The position numbers were made by a program, and so were the translations under genes. A DNA stretch of 64,000 nt from contig NZ_JARGNA010000010.1 of NCBI RefSeq assembly GCF_030167905.1, forward strand, positions 1 to 64,000, given 5' to 3'. Under the pieces are notes generated by a model. It made no database searches. It saw nothing but the letters and a program-made list of their open reading frames with translations, and had not been told where the DNA came from. Shown here in pieces: positions 16,933 through 27,800 of this stretch; position 1 is the first letter of the stretch; every line of letters begins with the position of its first letter. Source of the stretch: Flavobacterium terrisoli (lineage in GTDB: Bacteria; Bacteroidota; Bacteroidia; Flavobacteriales; Flavobacteriaceae).

Positions 16933-16961
16933 AAAAAAGAGACCAATAAATATTGATCTCT
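16933..16961 (-). terminator. Intrinsic terminator after the fasciclin gene
   Basis: On the minus strand, a 10-bp stem (AGAGATCAAT / ATTGGTCTCT, one G-U pair) is followed by six T. It lies 31 bp after the fasciclin stop. Confidence 0.7.
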
Positions 16962-16991
16962 TTTCTCCCCTAACATTTTGAATTATTTCAT

Positions 16992-17612
16992 TTAATTGAT
17001 TGGCAACAATACTGTATCTATAACATGAATGATTCCATTTGAAGCCGATATATTAGCTGTAGTAATATTAGCAGTGTTTCCTATTGCATTAATCGAAGCG
17101 GCTGGTGTTACAGAAAACTGACTTTCCAAAAGCGTAGTGATTGTTCGGGTCCCTTTTTTGGGTACTACACTATTGCTGGCACGTCTGCCTTCAGTGACAT
17201 GGTACAACAAAACATCACGAACCAGTGGTGCCGGAAGCTCAGTAATACTGCTCACATTTAAAGCTGCATATAAATTTTGAAAGGCTTGATCGGTTGGAGC
17301 AAATACAGTGTATTGATCAGTTCCATTAGCAAAAAGGTCTACTAATCCTGCATCAAGTTCTGAATCTACATATACTAAAGCGGAAACCAACTCGTTAAAT
17401 CCTCCACCAACTGCAATGTCTGCGATAGAGGAATCCCCTGGTGCCGGAGCGCGATTAAGAGCATCAAAAGTTTCTTTTATAGAAAGCTTTGAAGCCGTTG
17501 AGTTATCAGTATTGTTATCATCAGGAGAACAAGATGAAAAGCCGAACGAAATAAAAGCAATCGCTACTATTGTTTTTACGGCTGTAATCAGATTGAAGAT
17601 TTTGTTTTTCAT
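16992..17612 (-). CDS. Fasciclin (FAS1)-domain lipoprotein
   Basis: 206 residues. The N-terminus has a basic start, a hydrophobic run and a Cys in FISFGFSSCSPDDN (about 29), like a lipoprotein signal. The FAS1 domain spans about 50-205, with the H1 motif YTVFAPTDQAFQNL and the H2 region ending ASNGIIHVIDTVLLP. FAS1 domains mediate adhesion or bind small polymers. The protein should be anchored to an envelope membrane. It is monocistronic: a terminator follows, and a 277-bp gap upstream holds the terminator of the next gene. Confidence 0.9.
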   Translation of the reverse strand: MKNKIFNLITAVKTIVAIAFISFGFSSCSPDDNNTDNSTASKLSIKETFDALNRAPAPGDSSIADIAVGGGFNELVSALVYVDSELDAGLVDLFANGTDQYTVFAPTDQAFQNLYAALNVSSITELPAPLVRDVLLYHVTEGRRASNSVVPKKGTRTITTLLESQFSVTPAASINAIGNTANITTANISASNGIIHVIDTVLLPIN

Positions 17613-17761
17613 AGTGAATAGTTTTATAGTTGTTATTGAAATTGTTTGTTTTCAAATAATACAAGTACACCAAAAACTTGCAGTAAAATAAGTAGGGAGA
17701 GATTGGGTTTAATCAAACAAAATAATACTTTGTTTAATTATTTCTATGTAAAGTTAAACAA

Positions 17762-17790
17762 AATAAAAATGCTAAAATTATTTTAGCATT
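17762..17790 (-). terminator. Intrinsic terminator after the RemB-like gene
   Basis: On the minus strand, stem AATGCTAAAA / TTTTAGCATT-type pairing is followed by TTTTTATTTT. It lies about 100 bp after the stop at 17890. The rest of the 277-bp gap (17613-17889) is AT-rich, with no gene seen. Confidence 0.65.
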
Positions 17791-17889
17791 AGTTTAACAA
17801 TCGTTTGATTTTGATAAAAAAGGTATTGTTACTGATAAAAAGATGCTTATCAGCTTGAAATTGGATGTTAATTTTGAAGATAAACGTTT

Positions 17890-20004
17890 CTAATAATCAA
17901 AATACCAGTTGAAGATATCGCATCGCAATCCAACAGAAAACCAAGTCGTGCTTTCTTTGACTGCCAAGGTCGTTTCGGTAGCCGGACTAAAATTCCTATA
18001 GATAAAACTGCCAAACAATTTCATATTGGTTACAGGATTGATCAAGTAACCGGCTTGTAAATCGGCAATGAAAACATTGGTTCTGTTTCCTTGTCCGATA
18101 ACCACTCCGGTGTCATAAGGTCGGCCTTCTTCATAATCACGGTAAATGTCGCCACCATAATTAAAACTATCGGTTTCATTATTGAAATCCAATCCACGGG
18201 TTCCAACGGTGATTTTAGCATCGGCAAAATAACGGCCGTGGTGGTAACGGGCAATCGCAATAAATTCCCTGAAATTTCCACCCCATTGGTGACCCAAACT
18301 TTGGTTATTGTGGCCATAATTGGTGATGACTTCGCTGTGTGCATATACATAAGGACGAACCACGTTGTATTCCGCTTGCACTAAAAGTCCTTTGATATTA
18401 AAGGCATTGAAATATTTAGCGCCGATTTGGCCTCCAAATTTATTTTTCCAACTTTTTTCTCCCGATTTCATATCGCTTAAAGAGAATTCATCTAACAGAA
18501 ACTGACCATAAAACTGGATTTGATTGTTCCACTTTAATTTGGACGTCAAGCCCAGTAAAGCATTCCCGCTTCGTGCCGAAGAAGCAAATTCCACCGAACG
18601 ATAGAAAATAATCGGATTCACAAAACTCATATCAAAACCACGATTGTTTTTGTTGGTCCAGACTACCGATTCAAACAAACCGACATTCCATCTTTTGGTC
18701 ACATTCAAACTCAAATAATGACTGGCGGCAAACTTGGTTGCATAGGTTCTGTCTTCGGTGACTTCAGGACGAACGTCTTTTAACCAGGTATAAATATTGG
18801 TGTATTTGATCTTCCAGAAAGATGTGTTTAATTTGAAATACGGATACGGACTCGCGCCATCGCCCAGCAATAGCGAACGATAACCATCTCCTATAAAATT
18901 GCGCCCATATCCCAAATTCATATTGATGAACTTGCTTGGTGTGTAGGCCAAATTGGCTTCTGCCAAAGGAAAATCATAGGCATCAGATTTGAAACTTTTT
19001 GCAATTCCGATTCCGGGAATGATCGCCGGATTTCCACCTGCCGGCGCCAATGATTCAGCATAACGATTGAAGTAATCCGCGAAACGGCCCTGGCTTTCGT
19101 AAACGGTTGTGGTGAAATTGATTTCCTTGCCCAAACCACCATTAAACTGAATTCCGCGTGTATTGACATAAGTATAGCTTGCCACACTCGGATCACTTTT
19201 CCCAAACTGCAAATCCAAAATAGGATTTAAGGTAAACCAATAATCTTCACCCTGCAGCTGAACTAAGTTCTCATTCCAGAACTTTTTACCCCACCAACCT
19301 TGCTTGTTCTTCATCAGTTTTTGATTGACTTCTGCCAGATTGTAATATTTGGAAACATCGGCATAATTAAAAGGTTTTGATGCCGTATGATTGTTGGCAC
19401 CAACCTGATTCATTTCATCATCAAACTGTGCATAATAGCTATGGGAAAACGGAATGTTTATATGGCTTTGGAATTGCGGATTGGCAAATTTCTTATACTT
19501 GATGCTATCCACTTCGGTTAAGAACTTGTCATTCGGCTTATACACATTAGACGTTTTTTCAGCGATTACTTCGGCTTCTTTTTGCGCCTGCATTTCGGCG
19601 ACACTTTGCAATGGTATGGCAATTTTAATCGTGTATTTGGCATAAGTCGGTTGACCGTTATATGTTGCCGGACTGATTTTGGGCAATTGCCCAAAAACCC
19701 TTTTGCTTTCTGTTACCAATGCTTCATCAACGGCATCAACATAAATGACTTTGAAATTGCCTTGATTGGTTACTTCGAAAAGCACGATGACCTTTCCTTT
19801 GAAATTATTTTGCTTCAGATTGTCGGGCACTTTGAAATTGTTATACACAAAATTGTGCATTTCGTTATAAAAACAAGTTTCTAAAGCTGAGAATTCATTG
19901 CCTTCACAAGCCGGAAAAACCGGGAATCGCTCGGTGGCTTTTTGGGTTACCTGTGCGTTAGCGATAAGCGTAAATAAGAATAAAAAGGAGAATATCTTCT
20001 TCAT
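17890..20004 (-). CDS. remB: RemB-like gliding-associated outer membrane protein with N-terminal TonB-C domain
   Basis: 704 residues with a signal peptide (1-17, ending ANAQ). Residues about 20-135 resemble a TonB C-terminal-type domain: FKGKVIVLFEVTNQGNFKVIY, then ATYNGQPTYAKYTIKIAIP. The remainder is rich in aromatic beta-strands, with GYGRNFIGDGYRSLLLGDGA and a C-terminal aromatic residue (WYFDY), as in outer-membrane barrels of the Wzi or capsule-assembly type. As far as I recall, this architecture is annotated as gliding motility protein RemB in Flavobacterium; the symbol is given on that memory and is the uncertain part. It lies 18 nt after deoC and is probably cotranscribed with it. 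Confidence 0.65.
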   Translation of the reverse strand: MKKIFSFLFLFTLIANAQVTQKATERFPVFPACEGNEFSALETCFYNEMHNFVYNNFKVPDNLKQNNFKGKVIVLFEVTNQGNFKVIYVDAVDEALVTESKRVFGQLPKISPATYNGQPTYAKYTIKIAIPLQSVAEMQAQKEAEVIAEKTSNVYKPNDKFLTEVDSIKYKKFANPQFQSHINIPFSHSYYAQFDDEMNQVGANNHTASKPFNYADVSKYYNLAEVNQKLMKNKQGWWGKKFWNENLVQLQGEDYWFTLNPILDLQFGKSDPSVASYTYVNTRGIQFNGGLGKEINFTTTVYESQGRFADYFNRYAESLAPAGGNPAIIPGIGIAKSFKSDAYDFPLAEANLAYTPSKFINMNLGYGRNFIGDGYRSLLLGDGASPYPYFKLNTSFWKIKYTNIYTWLKDVRPEVTEDRTYATKFAASHYLSLNVTKRWNVGLFESVVWTNKNNRGFDMSFVNPIIFYRSVEFASSARSGNALLGLTSKLKWNNQIQFYGQFLLDEFSLSDMKSGEKSWKNKFGGQIGAKYFNAFNIKGLLVQAEYNVVRPYVYAHSEVITNYGHNNQSLGHQWGGNFREFIAIARYHHGRYFADAKITVGTRGLDFNNETDSFNYGGDIYRDYEEGRPYDTGVVIGQGNRTNVFIADLQAGYLINPVTNMKLFGSFIYRNFSPATETTLAVKESTTWFSVGLRCDIFNWYFDY

Positions 20005-20022
20005 TTTTTGGAAATATTAATA

Positions 20023-20766
20023 TTAATAATTGCCCGAGGCTGTTTCCCCGTGAGCAATAGTTTTGGCCGCAGAAGTTCCTATTCTTTTAACCCCTAAACG
20101 GATCATTTCTTCCGCTTCCTCATAAGTGCGAACACCTCCGGCTGCTTTTACCGGTAAGGGTGACGCATTTTCGAGCATCATGATGACTGCCGGAAAAGTG
20201 GCACCATTAGGTAAATTGTTTTCTGTTTTAAAAAACCCGGTTGAGGATTTAACAAACACATTAGGATAGCAATCTTCCTTGAAATTGGCTATCACCACAT
20301 TTTTAATTAAGGCTGAAAGCTGAATAATCTGAGCATCGGTCAAAGCGGCTACCTCGATAATCCATTTGGCTACTTTGTGGTTATCGAAAGCCAATTTGGT
20401 TCCCTTTAGGACTTCGGTTTTCACCAAATCGACTTCGCCTTTTTTAAAAGCTTCATAATTGCAAACATAATCGAGTTCATCAACACCATCTTCAATGGCT
20501 TTTTGTGCCTCGGCTAATTTTTCTTCAATCGAATTTGTCCCTTCGGGAAAAGAAATTACGGTTCCGATAAGCAATTTGGATTGGGATTGGGCAATCATTT
20601 CTTTGGCCACTTTGACTTTATCAGGCCTGATCATAATCAGTTTAAAACCTTCATCAATGGCTTCCTGGATAAAACCCTGAACAATAGTATCGTTCTCTTG
20701 CTCCGACAAACCTGCCTGGGCTGCCGTTTTTAAATAGGTCGAATCGAGATACAGTTTAACATTCAT
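20023..20766 (-). CDS. deoC: Deoxyribose-phosphate aldolase
   Basis: 247 residues with a TIM-barrel aldolase pattern. The Schiff-base lysine is in FVKSSTGF (Lys173), the conserved acidic strand in DGVDELDYVCNY (about 93-104) and the second conserved lysine in PVKAAGGVRTYEEA. DeoC cleaves 2-deoxyribose 5-phosphate to glyceraldehyde 3-phosphate and acetaldehyde during cytoplasmic nucleoside catabolism. It lies upstream of the RemB-like gene with an 18-nt gap. That linkage has no obvious metabolic reason. Confidence 0.95.
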   Translation of the reverse strand: MNVKLYLDSTYLKTAAQAGLSEQENDTIVQGFIQEAIDEGFKLIMIRPDKVKVAKEMIAQSQSKLLIGTVISFPEGTNSIEEKLAEAQKAIEDGVDELDYVCNYEAFKKGEVDLVKTEVLKGTKLAFDNHKVAKWIIEVAALTDAQIIQLSALIKNVVIANFKEDCYPNVFVKSSTGFFKTENNLPNGATFPAVIMMLENASPLPVKAAGGVRTYEEAEEMIRLGVKRIGTSAAKTIAHGETASGNY

Positions 20767-20870
20767 ATATGGGGAATCAATTTGTCAGTGGTCATATATG
20801 GTATCGCTTTTTTTAATAGTGTTTGTTTGCAACAAACTTTTTGTTAGTGGCGATTTCATGCCATAAAAGT

Positions 20871-20907
20871 AAAAAAAAAACCGTCTCATTCTTAAAAAAC
20901 GAGACGG
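20871..20907 (-). terminator. Intrinsic terminator after the VanZ-like gene
   Basis: On the minus strand, stem CCGTCTC / GAGACGG with a 13-nt loop is followed by ten T. It ends the gcvH-vanZ unit before deoC. Confidence 0.78.
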
Positions 20908-20939
20908 GCATTTATACTTATCCGATTGAAAGGTTGGAT

Positions 20940-21332
20940 TTAATCTTTCTTTACTTTTTTTATCAGAACAAAAACCACAAAACCAGTCATTGCTCCTGTA
21001 AAATTGGCCAATATATCTAAGATATCAGCGTGTCTTGTTTTGGTACAGGTTTCCTGTAAAAACTCAATCAGGATTCCATAGCAGACGGAAATGAGAAGAA
21101 TATGAATCAGCTTTCTGAATCTGATATGGTTTTGCTTAAGCCAGGCATAATATCCCCAAAGCAGGATAAAAAGAAAATGGAAAGTGAAGTGACCATATTT
21201 ATCATAACCCGAAACCTTAATCGTGGGCAAATCATTAAAATTCACCAGACATACGACCAATATTAAAAAAGTCCAGCCAATGGCCAGACTTAGTATCGTT
21301 TTTTTAAGCACCGATGAGTTGTTTATAGTCAT
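20940..21332 (-). CDS. VanZ-family membrane protein
   Basis: 130 residues from the ATG at 21332. Four membrane helices and the VanZ signature [21 protein letters not shown] and [24 protein letters not shown] are visible. The function of the family outside teicoplanin resistance is unclear. The ATG start lies 28 nt inside the end of gcvH. A GTG at 21311, overlapping the gcvH stop by 8 nt as GTGCTTAA, would give [13 protein letters not shown] and is an equally good or better start. Either way the gene is translationally tied to gcvH. Confidence 0.85.
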   Translation of the reverse strand: MTINNSSVLKKTILSLAIGWTFLILVVCLVNFNDLPTIKVSGYDKYGHFTFHFLFILLWGYYAWLKQNHIRFRKLIHILLISVCYGILIEFLQETCTKTRHADILDILANFTGAMTGFVVFVLIKKVKKD

Positions 21333-21684
21333 CACTTGACAGCAGTTCGTCAACTTCAGATGGGTTGGCAATTTTCACCTTAATCATCCAGCCTTTTCCA
21401 TAAGGATCAGAATTTACATTTTCCGGATTCACTTCTAAGTCTTCATTGAACTCGATGATTTCCCCTGCCAGCGGCAAGAACAAATCAGATACCGTTTTAA
21501 CGGCTTCAACAGTTCCGAAAACCTCATCTTTGTCTAATGTTTGATCCAAAGTTTCCACTTCAACATAAACGATATCACCCAATTCCTTCTGTGCGAAATC
21601 CGTAATTCCTACTGTTGCTACATCGCCATCAATCAAAACCCATTCGTGGTCTTTGGTATACTTTAAGTTGCCTGGTATATTCAT
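21304..21684 (-). CDS. gcvH: Glycine cleavage system H protein
   Basis: 126 residues from the ATG at 21684 ([15 protein letters not shown], the conserved N-terminus); a 15-codon upstream in-frame extension is rejected. The lipoyl-accepting lysine is in [12 protein letters not shown] (Lys63). The protein shuttles the aminomethyl group between the P, T and L proteins. It also acts in lipoate handling in many bacteria. None of the other gcv genes are nearby. It sits between sprA and the VanZ-like gene. Confidence 0.96.
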   Translation of the reverse strand: MNIPGNLKYTKDHEWVLIDGDVATVGITDFAQKELGDIVYVEVETLDQTLDKDEVFGTVEAVKTVSDLFLPLAGEIIEFNEDLEVNPENVNSDPYGKGWMIKVKIANPSEVDELLSSDDYKQLIGA

Positions 21685-21759
21685 TTGTCTGTTTGTTTTT
21701 ATTCCGCTGCGCTCCATACAGTTCGGCACGCCTCGGTTTGTGTTGTATTAAATTTTCCC

Positions 21760-21767
21760 CAAAAGTA
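21760..21767 (-). promoter_or_regulatory. Putative -7 box for gcvH-vanZ
   Basis: The minus strand reads TACTTTTG. It would start near 21756 and leave a leader of about 70 nt that includes the GC-rich patch at 21703-21737. No clear -33 box was found. Confidence 0.4.
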
Positions 21768-21802
21768 TAATTTCTATACAGATTATTAAAATCTTTCGCT
21801 CA

Positions 21803-24800
21803 TTAATTTCCGAAATTATAACGCATCGTAAATCCGGTTCTGATGTTAGTCAGCGGGAACGATGTTGAAATCACCGGTTTTGAGAACGAATGGTCATAGA
21901 AGAAAATCGCCGTAAGGTTTTTGCTAAACGAATAATCGGCAGTTAATTTTGCTGACCAGATGTTTTGTCCTCCACCCAATTGGTTATTGTCATAATCTAA
22001 ATAACGCACAATGGTTTTATTGTTTCTGTATGAGAAATCTACTTTCACATTGATATCACTTTTGATGATTCCCGTTGGGTTATCAGCCAATTGCGAAGAG
22101 AAGATCACATCCTTAAATCTATATCCCAAACCAATGATGAATTCCTTTCCTTGAACTTCGGTCAATAAGTTATTGTCAAAACTCATCGATAAACTTCTGT
22201 CTTTTTTCATCTCAGCTAAAATTTTGAAAGAGTTTTTCATTTCAAAATCAAATCTCACCAGTGGATTGAACTGCTCCACCAAGTTGACATTGGCGATAAT
22301 GGTTTTATTATGGTAATTGCCATAATCATCAGCTTGTCCACCCGGATCTTCATCATATTCAAAATTAGAACGGAAAGAGTTAATAGTATAAGAAGCTCTA
22401 TAGGCATGTTGTATCGAGAATCTTTTGAACTTGTCTTTGAAAAACTTGTAACGCATCAAACCGCTGTATTTTATGTTCCAGTTTGGAATTGGAATGTCTC
22501 TGAAAGCACTTAAGGAAACGCCACCGGAAGAGGTTCCTGTGTAAGCCGCCATGAAAGCCGGAATCAAAACGGCCTGATTGTTTTTTCCATATCCTACAGG
22601 ATATCCCAAGTTAGCAAGATAAAAAGCATATTTTTCCGGCTCTAAGGTCTGATCTGGTAGTGGATTCTGGGTATCTCCATATCGTCCCAGACCAAGTGTT
22701 CCGTTTTGTGCTGCTAACCTGTCGGCTATCTGCAAGCGGTAATTTCTGAAATCGTCAAATGCCGCCGAGCCGTTTTCATCACTTTTGCCAAATGAAGTGG
22801 CAATCAACACTGTTGAAATCGAGAAATTACCAAAACTGTATGGCGAACGCGGGTTATATAGTCCGCTAGTTGGATCAACATCATATTGTTCTGAGAAGTT
22901 TTCCGCATAGGTTCTGTTGGCCGTCAAATCGATTTTGAAATCAGGGAACAAATCAACATTAGCGGTCATTTCCAGGGTTTTGGTAATGGTTTGCGTATAG
23001 CTTTGGTTAAAATCCTGATAACCGGTCAACCATCCTCTTTTGGCTGCTTCATATCGAACATCATCCTGCGCCCCAAAAACAAATCCAAATGACGGTTTGG
23101 CTGAACCAAAGAAGCCTAAACTTGGCAAGAATCCCGGTAGCAATGTTCCTTCATTTCTGGTATAATTAACCTGAATGTTTTTCACACTGGTCAATACGCC
23201 TTTTAATCCATCCAAAAAGACATTGGTATTCGCCGCCGGTTGTGGTCTTGTATTGGTAATTTTTTCTCCAGGTTTCGGAGCTGCGGCCGGTTTTGCCGGA
23301 GCTGCGGCCGGTTTTTTACCCAAACCGATGTATTTATAGAACAATTCCATGTTTAATGCCGTGTTCAAACGGTGTGAACCAGCATTCTGAATTGTATTTC
23401 CTAAATCGAAACCATCCACTTCCGCTAAAGCCAATGAAGCTCTTTGCCAACTGTAATCCCCAGTATAAGAATAGGTAGATTTCACAAATGACAGGAATGG
23501 AATTTTATTGATTGGCAATTCATAATTCACCACAATCTGTTGGTTGTGTTGATTTGGCGTTCCGATGTTCCAAAAGTCTGTCCAAATGGTATAGCTGTTA
23601 TCCGGCACATTATCATCACTCATATACGAACGAACAATGTTATGTGTTGATGCCGTGAAGTTTACTTTTAAGGATTTGGTAATGTTGTAATTGAACCCGT
23701 ATTGGTAATTAAACATATAGTTTCTTCTAAACAATGGATCCAAAGGCAATCCAACCTCAACCTGTCTGAACTGTTGTCTGTTGTATTGTCGCATGATATT
23801 AGAGCTGAAAGAAATGCTGGCGGGAAGATAGTTGAAGTTAAAGTCACTCAACAATTTCCAATATTCACTTTTCTTTAAAAACTTGTTTTTCTTTAATGGC
23901 TCTATAGGTTTTGCTTTGAACGCATAAGTATAATCTACAGAAGTGCTTACTTGCTGGTCAATAAAATCTTCGATTTCATAATTGTGCTTTTCAACTTCAT
24001 TATAAGAATACGAAAGCGTTAAATTCTCCAGATCATAGATACGTTGTTTCTGTTCCGGTGCTCTTTCTTTTTTAACTCCGATAAAGTTGATACTGGTTCT
24101 TTTGGTATAATCAATGGCTCTTTCCCTGATATTGTCTCTTTCGGCAGGATCAGTGGTTGTGTTAATCAATTGTTCTAATCTGATATCCTGATTAAACGGA
24201 TCATACTCCGGCGTGATGATTTCTTCTCCAACACCATAATTGAATGGTAAGTTGATGCCCCATTTTTTTGGCAATAATTTACCCAGACTGAAGTTGGTCA
24301 CCAAATTATACTGTTGAACATCTTCTCTGCTTCTTTCATTTGGTCCTTCTTCCAGGGCGCCAAAACCAATCGTACTCATTCTTCCTGTTGCAGAAACCGT
24401 CGCAAAGTCGGCCATGTTGGAATCTACATTTACAACAGCAGCCATACCACCTTTGTTATTCATATCGGCAATACGCAACTCATTAAACCAAACTTCTCCT
24501 CTGACCCTGTCGTCATGATTGTTTTTGATTCCGACCATTAATGTTCGTACCAGACCAAAGTTTGGATTTCCTTTGATTCCTAATCTCAATGTTGGGTCAT
24601 CATCCCCATTCGGCAACAATACATCATGGTCAGGGTAATAAACTCCATTATCTGCAGGTGGTATAGTAGCCGGGTCAATCCCCAAAGCCCTAACCTTCAT
24701 TTTAGTCAATAAGGACATCGCCAAATTGATTTCATTCTCTGAAGGCCAAATCAATTCAGGGTCACCCGGACCTGTACTAGGAGTCGTTACTTTTAACGGA

Positions 24801-27800
24801 ATTTCTACTTGATAGAAATTGTTGGTAAAGTCATTTCCAAAACGGATAAAGGCCACCATTTGGTCATTCTGAAGTGGTGAACTATCTGTAGGCAATGCTT
24901 CCGCATGCAAAAACATTTTTAGCTTATTGAACTGACGCATGTCAACATTCACATTTTTGAATACCGCTCTTGAGTCACCCACTTCCAAGCCGTCACCTGC
25001 CGCTCTCAAGGATAATGATTGCTCATTTTGACTGATGATTTGGTTTCCGTTACCGACATCTTCACGTGTAACTCCCGGCGGCAATACATATGGAATAGGT
25101 TGTCTGGTCGCATTTTCCTGAATATTTACCGCCAATACATCAAAGTTAGTATTGTCGTCATCCGGGTCACTGTCTGTTGGCTGGAATGAATTGTCATAAC
25201 GTCTCCATTCGCCACGAACCAAATCCAAAGCTCCGAAACGAAGTGTGACTGGTTCCTTAAATCCGGTCATGAACATTCTCATAAAACGTATAGAACGGAA
25301 ATCTGAAATGCTTCCTACCACATTTAGCGGTTGTGTTACCGGTATTTTAAATTGGTACCAACGCGCTGTGGTTGATCCGCCATTTGGCAGGTCAGTAACT
25401 GGCGTTTCTTTTATGTCTGTGATGAAGTTTTGTCCAACCTGCATAAGCGGAGAAGTACTTGGCTCAATTCTAACTCTATATTCATAATAAGCATTCACGG
25501 TGTTCATCGTGTTGTCACGGTTGATGTCTTCTACATCAGGAATAGTCGTTGAACCTCTATTGTTGTTTGAAACATCAACCGGTGAATTGCCTTCAAGACC
25601 ATTATAATCTTTATACCGTTTGAAAACACTTGGTCCGCTTGCCGCTAAAAAGTATTGGTAGTTGTCCGCGGCAGGATCCGGCAAAGCCGCATAACCCCCA
25701 ATATTGTCTAAACCACTTTCGGCAGCATCATTGAAACCGTCAAAACCAACGTCCTGAGCGGCTCTGTTGGCGCCATCCACATCGAAAGCATAAATCAGCG
25801 ATTGGGAAGAAGGTACCCTACCCCAAACCGTTGGGCTTGTCAATGATGAAGAACTGCTATTAGAAGGCAATCCGTTTTCGTATTGCTTGCGTTCGTCTTT
25901 CAGTATGTCTTCAGAAATCTCTCCAAGATTTATAAATAAATCACCAACATTATCTGTTGCGTTCATTGGATTTCCATCCGGGTTTGTTGCATCCAGATAA
26001 GGATCTAAGACCCAAAACTGGATGTATTCAACATTACTTTGTTCGAAATTGGTTGAGTTGATGGCACGGGTAATTCCTCCGAAGTTTTTCTCAGGGTTTA
26101 AAAATCCTGATGGACTTAATGCCTCCTGATTGTAATTATATGGTCCTCTTTCCTGAGGATAATAAGTCAAATCGAGTGTGTTTATTACTTGAGACTGACC
26201 AATTGCTACCTCTAAATTCGGAAACAATTCACGGCTGAAAATTCTACGGGTACTGTTTAAGGAAATTCCTTCCTGTCCAATCTCGCTTGGTGTTTCAACA
26301 TAAATGGTTGGATCTATGGTATACCAATTTAATTTGGCTCTTTTATGACCATAGGTTAAAGTAGCTGAAGTAGCCCCAAAGTCTTCATAGCCTATAACCT
26401 GTGGTTCCCATTTTGGTACACTTGACAAAGTCCATGATAAAGGAGATCGCATGTCAATGGTGGTTTGCGAGCCTTCAAAATCATCTACATAAACCGTAGC
26501 TTCACCTTGAAACTGATCGGCTTTTGGTGTATCAGGCTGCAAAAATGCTATTTCACCTCTAACAGAAAGATTAGACGGGACATCGGTATCAATATTCGGT
26601 AACTTATTAGCCAAACGGGTTAAGAAGGGCACTTCAGTTGAATAATTAGCATTAAAACCAAAAATGGTGTTATTTACCGATTCCTGTCCATAATTTGATT
26701 TTTGGGTAAACGGTCTTTCGGTCATTTTGATAAATGTACCTCCAACCAAAAGTTTATCTGAAAACTTGTGTTCCACATTAATTCCCATAAACCTTCTGGT
26801 TTGCTGACCAAAAGTGGCATTATTCTCAACCGATACCTGAATTGGTGTACTGGACGCCTGAAGTGAAGGATCTAAAATCTGAACTCTTCCCGCTTGGTAA
26901 TTGACGCTATAATCAATTCCTTCCTGCAATACTCTTCCACCGGCAGTAACTACAACCGAACCTCTTGGTACGTTGTAAGCTCCGATAGGAATTCCATCTC
27001 CACCAGATGATTTGAATCTTCCTTTTAATTGGAATTTATTTTTCTCTGCATCTTGTAAAGCACCGGCCTGAGTGCTGGTGTACATGTTGCGGAATACGTA
27101 TTTTCTTTGATTGTCGTTATAGTCAGCGATACTGGTAGGATCACCATAATAATTTTCCGGTGAGCCCGGTGATGTTCTTAATTTTTCAAACAAATGCTTC
27201 CCGAAAGGTTCAACCGTCGTAAAGATAAGTCGGCCATTTTGCTGGTCAACGGTAAGTCCAGGTAAAAAATCGAAGAAACCATCTCCTCCCGCTTGCGGGT
27301 CATTATTGTAATTCAGTTTGTCAACATTAAATACCTTCAGCAAAGGTGTATCGGCAACATCAGCAGGTAATGCTACTGGTGGTGTTCCTGCCGGAGTAAT
27401 ATAATTTAAAGGTGATGGATCGGTGTATAAAATATTGAATCTGAAATCTTCCTGTTGCAACTGAAAAGCACCAGGAATTTGGTAGATGTTTTTCATCATC
27501 AAGTTCCAAATAGGTTTTTCAACATTGGTCAGACTGCTTTTCAGCATTTTCAAAATCAAACTTTGCGAAGACACGGTTTCATCCGGAGTTCCGCTTCCCT
27601 CAACTACGGTAGCATCAACTCCATCAGTACCAAATTCACCAACCTGATAAACATCATCACCAATGGTATATTGATAAGCAACTGCCAAAACCTCGTCATT
27701 GGCTAATCGTTGTTGTAAAGAGATATATCCCAATTGCGGGTGAAACGTATATTCGTTTGGCGCCAATTTTCGGGCATTCTCCAATTTGGCATAATCGGTT

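Noticed and set aside
17613..17761. Promoter of the fasciclin gene
   Set aside because: Several near matches to TAnnTTTG exist but none has the right spacing, so I could not choose one.
21685..21729. 15-codon upstream extension of gcvH
   Set aside because: The H protein family starts at [10 protein letters not shown]; the extension is encoded by the GC-rich leader patch.
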